A DNA stretch of 19,951 nt from Pseudomonadota bacterium (GTDB lineage Bacteria > Pseudomonadota > Gammaproteobacteria > Xanthomonadales > Xanthomonadaceae). Numbering within the stretch: position 1 is the stretch's first letter; the number at the start of each line of letters is the position of its first letter. Positions 14,180-19,951 of this stretch are shown here, piece after piece. The stretch covers positions 1 to 19,951 of the forward strand of contig JAFAFD010000494.1 in assembly GCA_023423675.1 (NCBI GenBank), written 5' to 3'. A model generated the notes under the pieces. It was not told where the DNA came from. It searched no databases and saw only the letters and a program-made list of their open reading frames with translations. Both the position numbers and the translations under genes were made by a program.

Positions 14180-15461
14180 CGAGTGCCTCCAACGCCTGCG
14201 GCCGCGGCACACGTTCCTGCATGTCCTGCTGCAGGAATGCATGCAGTGCCGGCTCGCGTTCAACCGCGCGATCCTGCTCGGGCTGGCTGCCGGGCTGGTA
14301 TTCACCGATGTCGCGCAGCAACTGCAGATCATCCAGACGCGCCATCAGCGAACGTACCCGCGCCGCCGACGCACGCTGGGACTGGGTAGATAGCTGCCCG
14401 GCCAGACGGCTGCCGCTGCGCAGCACATCGATGGCGGGGAAGTGCCCACGCTGCGCCAGCCGCGAGGACAGGTAGACGTGGCCGTCCAGCAGGGATTTGA
14501 CTTCCTCGCCAATCGGATCGGCCTCGGCTTCGTCTTCCAGCAGTACGGTGTAGAAGGCGGTGACGCTGCCGCGCTCGGTCGCGCCCGGGCGTTCCAGCAG
14601 GCGCGGCAGCGCCTCGAACACCGAGGCCGGATAGCCGCGACGCGCAGGCGGTTCGCCGCGCGACAGCGCAACATCGCGAAGCGCCCGTGCGTAGCGCGTC
14701 GCCGAATCCATCACCAGCAGCACGCGGCGACCCCGATCCCGGAAGAACTCGGACAGGCGGGTCGCCACCAAGGCCGCGTTGACGCGGGTGGAGGGAGGCG
14801 CGTCAGAAGTCGCCTGGACAATGATGGTGTTCCGCGCCTCCGGCCCGTTGCGCAGCGCGTCGACAAAACCGGCCACTTCGCGGCCGCGCTCGCCGATCAG
14901 CGCCACGATGCGCACATCGCACCCGGCGTTGGCCAGCAGCATCTCCACCAGGCTGGTCTTGCCGCAGCCAGCGGCTGCGAAGATGCCCAAGCGCTGGCCC
15001 TCGCCCACCGGAAGCAGCGCGTCGAGCGCGCGCACTCCCGTGGCAAAGGGCACGCAGATGGCCCGCCGTCGGCGGTAGTCCAGCGGCGCGCTGGCGACTT
15101 CGGCGTGGACGGTTTCCAGCGCTGCGGGCGCCTCGCCCTGCAATCGCTCCACCACCGTGCCATGGCCATCCAGCACGCTGCCCAGCAGGTGCTCACCCAG
15201 GCACAGGGTCAGCGATCGACCGGTGGGCACCACTACGATGCCCGGCTCCAGCCGCTCCGGTGCCCCCACCAGCGCCAGCGTAGCCAACCCGTGGTCCACG
15301 TGGGTGACGATGCCGTGCGCCAGCACCCGCCCGTCGGCCACCGCGGCACGGATCTGGCAGTGTTCATCCACCGCTACGCCCGGTAGGCGCACCTGCACCT
15401 GGCCGCTGCGCATCGACAGCGGCTGTGCGCAGGTCCGCCACAGGGGCAGTGCGGTGTTCAT
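14163..15461 (-). CDS. sctN: SctN / InvC T3SS ATPase
   Basis: A 432-residue F1/FliI-type ATPase that strips chaperones and unfolds substrates. Numbered from ATG 15461, the Walker A GIFAAAGCGKTS is at about 159-170, the catalytic GERGREV at about 190-196, and the Walker B region VLLVMDSATRYA at about 247-258. VALSRGEPPARRGYP (about 264-278), typical of T3SS ATPases, follows, with a C-terminal helical domain. Length equals InvC (431). ATG 15461 gives an ATGA overlap with the chaperone gene; GTG at 15467 would add two residues and cannot be excluded. Confidence 0.96.
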   Translation of the reverse strand: MNTALPLWRTCAQPLSMRSGQVQVRLPGVAVDEHCQIRAAVADGRVLAHGIVTHVDHGLATLALVGAPERLEPGIVVVPTGRSLTLCLGEHLLGSVLDGHGTVVERLQGEAPAALETVHAEVASAPLDYRRRRAICVPFATGVRALDALLPVGEGQRLGIFAAAGCGKTSLVEMLLANAGCDVRIVALIGERGREVAGFVDALRNGPEARNTIIVQATSDAPPSTRVNAALVATRLSEFFRDRGRRVLLVMDSATRYARALRDVALSRGEPPARRGYPASVFEALPRLLERPGATERGSVTAFYTVLLEDEAEADPIGEEVKSLLDGHVYLSSRLAQRGHFPAIDVLRSGSRLAGQLSTQSQRASAARVRSLMARLDDLQLLRDIGEYQPGSQPEQDRAVEREPALHAFLQQDMQERVPRPQALEALDALAR

Positions 15462-15853
15462 CGGCACGCTGCCTGCAGCTCCAGCACGGCCGCATGGAAG
15501 CGCTCCAAGGCCGACGCCAGCAGCGTCGCCTCGCGCAGGCAGGCCGGGTGCAGCACGCCACCGACCAGGCAGGCGTCACCTTCCTGACGCACGCTCATCG
15601 CACCGCTGTGCAGATAGTCCACAGGCGCCGAAGCAGCGCCCAGCAGCAGGCCCGGCGCAGGCCCGAAGCCATTGCCGGGTGAGACCTGCAGATGGCCCCA
15701 GACCGCTACGGCGTCCTCCATCGGGTCGATCAGCAGCTCGCCCACATCGCGGAAGTTCATCACCACCGTGGAATGGGTATCGAAACTGAAACGCTGCGGA
15801 TCGCAGCCCAGCTCGCGCAGGGCGGCGGTGAGGGTGTCGTACAAGGCGTTCAT
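15458..15853 (-). CDS. InvB / SpaK-type T3SS effector chaperone
   Basis: A 131-residue acidic protein with the compact alpha-beta fold pattern of class I chaperones. It has an N-terminal helix (LYDTLTAALRELGCD), beta strands FSFDTHSTVVMNF and AVAVWGHLQV, and a C-terminal helix (LLASALERFHAAVLELQAA). It sits exactly where invB/spaK sits, between sctV and sctN, with 4 bp overlaps on both sides. InvB (135 residues) serves SipA, SopA and SopE-type effectors and works with the sorting platform. By analogy this one may serve the large protein in the sipA position. The partner is inferred. Confidence 0.85.
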   Translation of the reverse strand: MNALYDTLTAALRELGCDPQRFSFDTHSTVVMNFRDVGELLIDPMEDAVAVWGHLQVSPGNGFGPAPGLLLGAASAPVDYLHSGAMSVRQEGDACLVGGVLHPACLREATLLASALERFHAAVLELQAACR

Positions 15854-17913
15854 AGGCTCCTGAGCACATCAAGGGTAACCGCGTCGGAAATCTCCGCGAA
15901 GGAAAGCACCGGCGTGGTGGGAAGGCGGCTCTCTATGAACCGCTTGACGAATCGACGGATGTCCGGCGCCACCATCAGCACCGCATCCGGACGCACGCGG
16001 GTGGCTTCACCCACGTGCAGGACGAACCGGTCAAGCAGGCTGGTTGCCTCCACCGGGTCCAGATTGAGGAACGACGCGCCCTGGCTCTGGCGGATCCCAC
16101 TGCGCAACTGGTCTTCCACCTGTGGCGATACCACCACCACGGGCAGGCGGCCGGCGCGTCCGAAGCGATCACTGATATAGCGGGCCAAGGCTGCACGTAC
16201 GTGCTCGACCAGCAGCAGCACGTCCTTCTCGCGCTGGCCCCACTGCGCCAACGCTTCCAGGATGACCTTCATGTTGCGGATCGATACATCCTCGCGCAGC
16301 AGGCGCTGCAGGACCTCGGCCACCCGCTGCACCGGCATGTGCCGGTAGGTTTCCTTCACCAGCTCGGGGAACCGTCGTTCCAGAGCATCCAGCAGGTGCT
16401 TGGTTTCCTGGATGCCGAAGACCTCACCGACGTTGCGCTGCAGAGCAGACACCAGCAGGTGCAGCAACTGCTCATAGTCGCTGCGGGTGCGTGCGCCCAT
16501 GGCCTCTGCCTGGCTGCGCTGGGTGGTATCCAGCCACCGCACCGGCGATGCATCGCCAGCAGCGCTGACGCAGGTGCCAAGCTGCAGCGCCTCCACATCA
16601 TCGTGCTGGCCCAGCAGGCAGTGATGGCCGGCGATGATCTGGCCGTGGGTGGCCGGCAGTTCGTTGACCAGGATGCGGACCTCATGCAGCACGGCCGATT
16701 CGAAGCGTCGCACCTCCAGCGCGGGCAACTGCATGCCGGTGGTGATGAACACATCCTGGGCAAGCTTCTCAGCCCAGCGCCCGGCCGCGCTTGCCTCCAC
16801 CAGTGCCGGCGGCAGCAGCGCCAGCAACGGCAGCGTCTCGGTGGAAAGCTGCGGGTTGGCTGCATCGCCCGCCGCTGGCGTGCCAGCCGCACTACTCGTG
16901 GCACCGGAAGCCTCGCCGCCACGCGTACCCGCGCTGGGGCCGCGGCGCATGCGCCAGAACAACAGCCCACCCAGGCCAGCGGCCAAGCCGGCAAACACGG
17001 CCAGCGGGAAGCCCGGCAGCAGCCCGAGCGCCAGGGTTGCGATGGCACCGATGCCCAGCACGCGGTTGTTGTTGAACAGCTCGGTCAGAATGTTGGCGCC
17101 GAGGTTCTGGTTCTCACCGCTGACCCGGGTGACGATGAAGCCGGCGCTGATACAGATCAGCAGCGCCGGAATCTGCGCCACCAGACCATCGCCGACGGTC
17201 AGCAGGGTGTAGGTGTCCAGCGCCTGGCCGAACGCCATGCCATGCTGCAGCATGCCTACGGCGATACCACCGAACAGGTTGACGAACACGATAACGATAC
17301 CGGCGATGGCGTCGCCTTTAACGAACTTCATCGCACCGTCGTAGGAACCGTACAACTGGCTCTCACGCTCGACCTCGCGCCGGCGTTGCTGCGCCCCTTC
17401 GGCGGTGATCGCCTCGGCGCGCAGGTCCGCATCGATGCTCATCTGCTTGCCGGGCATGCCGTCCAGCGAGAAGCGCGCCACCACCTCGCCGATGCGCTCG
17501 GAGCCCTTGGTGATGACGATGAACTGGACCAGGGTGATGATGGCGAAGATGACCGCACCCACCACCAGGTTGTCGCCCACCACGAAGTCACCGAACGCGC
17601 TGACGATATGGCCCGCATCGGCGTCGAGCAGGATCAGCCGGCTGGTGCTGACCGACAGCGCCAGCCGCATCAGCGTAGTGAACAGCAGCACCGACGGGAA
17701 CGTGGAGAATCCGAGAATGCGTTCGATATAGAACGAACTCAGAAAGATCACGATGGCCACCGCCATGTTCAGGCCGATCAGCAGATCGACCAGGAAGGTG
17801 GGCAGCGGAATGATCAGCATGGCGATGACCGTCGCCATCAACAGCACCAGCGCCAGCTCGGGACGCAGCAACAGCTTGAACCGGCCCAGGCCGGAAACCG
17901 TGGTCGCGTTCAT
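15850..17913 (-). CDS. sctV: SctV / InvA major export-gate protein
   Basis: A 687-residue FHIPEP-family protein forming the nonameric export gate. About eight membrane segments lie in residues 16-320. The FHIPEP signature is at about 140-162 (RIGEVVARFSLDGMPG, then KQMSIDAD). QLYGSYDGAMKFVKGDAIAG (186-205) follows, then a cytoplasmic domain from about 350 with KHLLDALERRFPELVKE and the terminal RFVKRFIESRLPTTPVLSF. InvA is 685 residues. A Gly/Ala/Thr-rich linker at about 325-355 separates membrane and cytoplasmic parts. The ATG overlaps the sctW stop by ATGA, and the gene's end overlaps the chaperone start the same way. Confidence 0.97.
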   Translation of the reverse strand: MNATTVSGLGRFKLLLRPELALVLLMATVIAMLIIPLPTFLVDLLIGLNMAVAIVIFLSSFYIERILGFSTFPSVLLFTTLMRLALSVSTSRLILLDADAGHIVSAFGDFVVGDNLVVGAVIFAIITLVQFIVITKGSERIGEVVARFSLDGMPGKQMSIDADLRAEAITAEGAQQRRREVERESQLYGSYDGAMKFVKGDAIAGIVIVFVNLFGGIAVGMLQHGMAFGQALDTYTLLTVGDGLVAQIPALLICISAGFIVTRVSGENQNLGANILTELFNNNRVLGIGAIATLALGLLPGFPLAVFAGLAAGLGGLLFWRMRRGPSAGTRGGEASGATSSAAGTPAAGDAANPQLSTETLPLLALLPPALVEASAAGRWAEKLAQDVFITTGMQLPALEVRRFESAVLHEVRILVNELPATHGQIIAGHHCLLGQHDDVEALQLGTCVSAAGDASPVRWLDTTQRSQAEAMGARTRSDYEQLLHLLVSALQRNVGEVFGIQETKHLLDALERRFPELVKETYRHMPVQRVAEVLQRLLREDVSIRNMKVILEALAQWGQREKDVLLLVEHVRAALARYISDRFGRAGRLPVVVVSPQVEDQLRSGIRQSQGASFLNLDPVEATSLLDRFVLHVGEATRVRPDAVLMVAPDIRRFVKRFIESRLPTTPVLSFAEISDAVTLDVLRSL

Positions 17914-19037
17914 GCGCGCACCTCCGGCCGGCTGCGCTGGCGCAGTCGCTCCTGGCCGATGCTGGCGGCCACCAGCGTGTCCAGTTCAGCCAGCACGTCC
18001 GCCCGCGCGGTGTCATCGGCCCAGGCAGCGTCGGGCATGCCGTGCACGGCCCTGTGCAATGCATGTGCCAGAACGGTACGCTCGCGCGCGTCCAGCAGCA
18101 CGCGCATGGCGGGCAGCACCGTCTGGAACAGCTCCGGCCATGGCATCAGACCACGCATCACTGCGATGATCCCCTGCACCAGCGCATCGGACGAGGCGAT
18201 CCCGCGTTCGGCCAGGCGCAGGCGGCTGCATTCACGTACCAGCGCATGGTCAACCGAACGCAGCATGGCCAGTTGCCGCACCTTGTGCAGCAGCTGGCCG
18301 AACTCGCGCAGCGAACCGCTGGGGTCCAGTGCCAGCATGTCCGCCGTCACTGCCTGTTCGATGAAGTCCAGGACCCGGCCGCGCTGCTGCAGCCCGTGCA
18401 GCGCCATCCACGCGGCGTACTGTCCCAGGGCATCGCGCGCCGCCAGGAAATCGCGATAGGCCTGGCGCAGCGCACGCGCTCCCGGCATGCCTTCGGACGA
18501 GGCCAGGCGCGCCTTCATCGCCACGTTCGCGCCGCCGCGCAACGCGGCGCCCAGGCCCTGCGCCTGCTGTTCCTCCAGCAACTGCGCCAGCGCATCGGCC
18601 AGCGCCTCGCGGACATCTTCCAGCTCATCGTCGGCCATCAGCGCGCGCAGCACGGCCAGCGCATCGCTGGAGTCGGGAAACAGCCCGCGCAGCAACTGCA
18701 GCACCGCCGCGCCGCCGCGCACGTCCGCCAGGCCTTGGCGGAACCTGGCCAGTTTGTCGTCAGCCTGCTCGTCCAGAACGTGGTCCACCCAGGCGGTGCT
18801 GGATCCGCTGCTGCCGCTGGCGGCGTTGTCGCGACGACGCTGCAGCGTCGCCACCAGCGCAGACAGGTCATCCTGCATGTTCATCGCCGTGGCAAGCATG
18901 CCGGGGCGGCGTGCGTGGCTGGCACCGGTGTCGGTTGCAGCGGCGCTGTCGGCATCCACCTGCACCTGTGCCGGTACCTGCCGTGGGGTCAGCGGCAGGG
19001 ACACCGGAGCCGCTCGATCAATGCCCGGCAGCGCCAT
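17910..19037 (-). CDS. sctW: SctW / InvE gatekeeper protein
   Basis: A 375-residue cytoplasmic gatekeeper (HrpJ/YopN/InvE family) that holds back late substrates and passes translocators to SctV. The helical InvE-type regions include MQDDLSALVATLQRRRDN and LFPDSSDALAVLRALMADDE, and the TyeA-like C-terminal half has VRQLAMLRSVDHALVRECSR and GIIAVMRGLMPWPELFQTVL. InvE is 372 residues. I chose the ATG at 19037 (MALPGIDRAA) because AAGGAGGTG ends 4 nt upstream; the longer reading upstream only shadows the secretin gene. It overlaps sctC by 20 bp. Confidence 0.9.
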   Translation of the reverse strand: MALPGIDRAAPVSLPLTPRQVPAQVQVDADSAAATDTGASHARRPGMLATAMNMQDDLSALVATLQRRRDNAASGSSGSSTAWVDHVLDEQADDKLARFRQGLADVRGGAAVLQLLRGLFPDSSDALAVLRALMADDELEDVREALADALAQLLEEQQAQGLGAALRGGANVAMKARLASSEGMPGARALRQAYRDFLAARDALGQYAAWMALHGLQQRGRVLDFIEQAVTADMLALDPSGSLREFGQLLHKVRQLAMLRSVDHALVRECSRLRLAERGIASSDALVQGIIAVMRGLMPWPELFQTVLPAMRVLLDARERTVLAHALHRAVHGMPDAAWADDTARADVLAELDTLVAASIGQERLRQRSRPEVRA

Positions 19038-19951
19038 GCAGCACCTCCTTGCTGACGCCCTGCAGGGCCTTGCGCACCGCATCCTGCAACGGCTCGCCGG
19101 CGCCTTCACCGTAGACGGCCGGCAGGCGCGTCACCTCCAGCATGTCCCGCTCGGCCAGCACCCGCGGCTGGATCAGGAACACCCGGGCAACACTTTCACT
19201 GGCGCGGCTGTCCTGCTTGAACAGGCGGCCCAGCACCGGCACACGCCGCAGGCCAGGGACGCCGGTATTGCCCACATCCATCGACCGCCGCGTATAGCCC
19301 CCCACCAGCAGGCTCAACTGATGCGGCACCCGCGCCACGGTATCCACCTGGGTGCGGTTGACCATGGGAAGCTCCTTGATCGAACGGGTGGAATCGGCTG
19401 CGCCATCCTCGATGCGCAGCTGCATCTCCACCTCGTCATTGCTCGATACCCGCGGCCGCACACTCACCAGCGTGCCGTAGGTCACCTGTTCCAGCGAGGC
19501 GATGCGCTCGCCGGTCAACTGCGCGTAGAAGGTCTGGTTGCTGTCGAAATAGGCCGGAATGTTCTCCTGCGTCAGCAACAGCGGCCGCGAGACGATGTGT
19601 GCATCGCCCTTGCTGGACAAGGCCTGCACCGCTGCCAGGAAGCGCGTGCCGTCCAGCGTACTGACGCCCTGTTCCTGGTTGAGCCCCAGGGAAACGCGGT
19701 TGCCGATATTGATGCCACCGCTCCAGGTCACGCCCAGCCGGTCCAGTTCGGTCTTCTTGATGTCGATGATCCACAGCGACAGTTCGATCTGCTTGCGCGG
19801 GGTGTCCAGTTCGCCCACCAGCCGCTTCACCTGTTCGATCTGCGCCAGCGTGCCGCGCACGATCAGGCTGTTGGTTTCCGGGTAGGCCATCACCACCGCC
19901 GGCACGCCACCACTGGCGCCCGCCCGCGGCAGGCTGGCCGGGTCCGGTACG
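19018..19951 (-). CDS. sctC: SctC / InvG outer-membrane secretin (3' part, runs off the window)
   Basis: The C-terminal ~310 codons of the outer-membrane secretin ring. The frame stays open to base 19951. An N3-domain segment VVMAYPETNSLIVRGTLAQI comes first, then the secretin core with IELSLWIIDIKKTELDRLGV, ISTLDGTRF-type 'VSTLDGTRFLAAVQAL', VSRPLLLTQENIPAYFDSNQ (the conserved VSRP...T..N.PA signature), VARVPHQLSLLVGGYTRRSM, VPVLGRLFK and VARVFLIQPRVL. It closely follows Salmonella InvG. The N-terminal signal peptide and N0/N1 domains lie beyond the window. Ends with a short tail after the secretin domain (GEPLQDAVRKALQGVSKEV); in InvG this tail is the pilotin (InvH) site, but no invH is visible here. 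Confidence 0.93.
   Translation of the reverse strand, partial: VPDPASLPRAGASGGVPAVVMAYPETNSLIVRGTLAQIEQVKRLVGELDTPRKQIELSLWIIDIKKTELDRLGVTWSGGINIGNRVSLGLNQEQGVSTLDGTRFLAAVQALSSKGDAHIVSRPLLLTQENIPAYFDSNQTFYAQLTGERIASLEQVTYGTLVSVRPRVSSNDEVEMQLRIEDGAADSTRSIKELPMVNRTQVDTVARVPHQLSLLVGGYTRRSMDVGNTGVPGLRRVPVLGRLFKQDSRASESVARVFLIQPRVLAERDMLEVTRLPAVYGEGAGEPLQDAVRKALQGVSKEVLHGAAGH
19042..19050 (-). promoter_or_regulatory. Strong RBS of sctW inside sctC
   Basis: AAGGAGGTG on the coding strand, complementary to the 16S 3' end over 9 bases and 4 nt before the ATG at 19037. It is among the best RBSs in the window, and it decides the sctW start. Confidence 0.7.

Noticed and set aside
13733..14332. Longer sctO reading from 14332
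   Set aside because: The extra 51 residues are Cys/Arg/Ser-rich and run through sctN in another frame. The ATG at 14179 has a good GGAGG 6 nt upstream.
16015..18459. 814-codon open frame on the plus strand
   Set aside because: Antisense shadow of sctV and sctW; its composition (Gln/His/Asp-rich) mirrors the opposite strand's codon use and no domain is visible.
1..19951. Mobile elements, tRNA/rRNA genes, CRISPR arrays
   Set aside because: No transposase or integrase reading frame, inverted-repeat ends, tRNA-like cloverleaf or spaced repeat array was seen; the window is continuous T3SS coding sequence.

Overview
The window is almost entirely one type III secretion (T3SS) gene cluster of the SPI-1 / Mxi-Spa class. 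All of it is read from the minus strand, so transcription runs from high to low coordinates. In transcription order the genes are: sctC/invG (3' part only), sctW/invE, sctV/invA, an invB-type chaperone, sctN/invC, sctO/invI, sctP/invJ, sctQ/spaO, sctR/spaP, sctS/spaQ, sctT/spaR, sctU/spaS, sicA, sctE/sipB, sctB/sipC, sctA/sipD, a large proline-rich gene in the sipA position, iacP, iagB, and sctD/prgH (5' part only). This is essentially the Salmonella SPI-1 order, with iagB and prgH joined directly to the end of the sip operon. No invF, invH, sicP or sptP is seen.

The high GC content, GC-rich third positions and frequent A/R/Q-rich proteins suggest a high-GC proteobacterium. SPI-1-class injectisomes are known in some Xanthomonadaceae (for example Xanthomonas albilineans) and in several high-GC beta-proteobacteria. 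A Xanthomonas/Stenotrophomonas-like host is my best guess, but the sequence here does not prove it.

Layout. 19951-8937: outer-membrane secretin, gatekeeper, export gate, ATPase with stalk and needle-length regulator, C-ring protein and the R/S/T/U export apparatus, packed with 4-20 bp overlaps or gaps of 3-4 bp. 8936-8854: an 83 bp gap with a candidate terminator, a leader hairpin and a good RBS, probably the break between the apparatus operon and the translocator/effector operon. 8853-804: translocator chaperone, two pore proteins, tip protein, putative effector, acyl carrier protein and lytic transglycosylase. 803-679: a 125 bp AT-rich gap with a near-perfect direct repeat of 22 bp period and a 10 bp palindrome, a likely control region for sctD and whatever follows it. 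678-1: the start of sctD, whose last ~45 bases look like a damaged contig end.

The genes would together build an injectisome: base (SctC, SctD), export gate (SctR/S/T/U/V), motor and sorting platform (SctN, O, Q), substrate switching (SctP, U, W), tip and pore (SctA, E, B with SicA), a peptidoglycan-opening enzyme (IagB) and at least one likely effector. The least expected items are that 780-residue protein, which carries eukaryote-like proline motifs and internal repeats, the direct-repeat control region before sctD, and a probable internal GTG start in sctQ.
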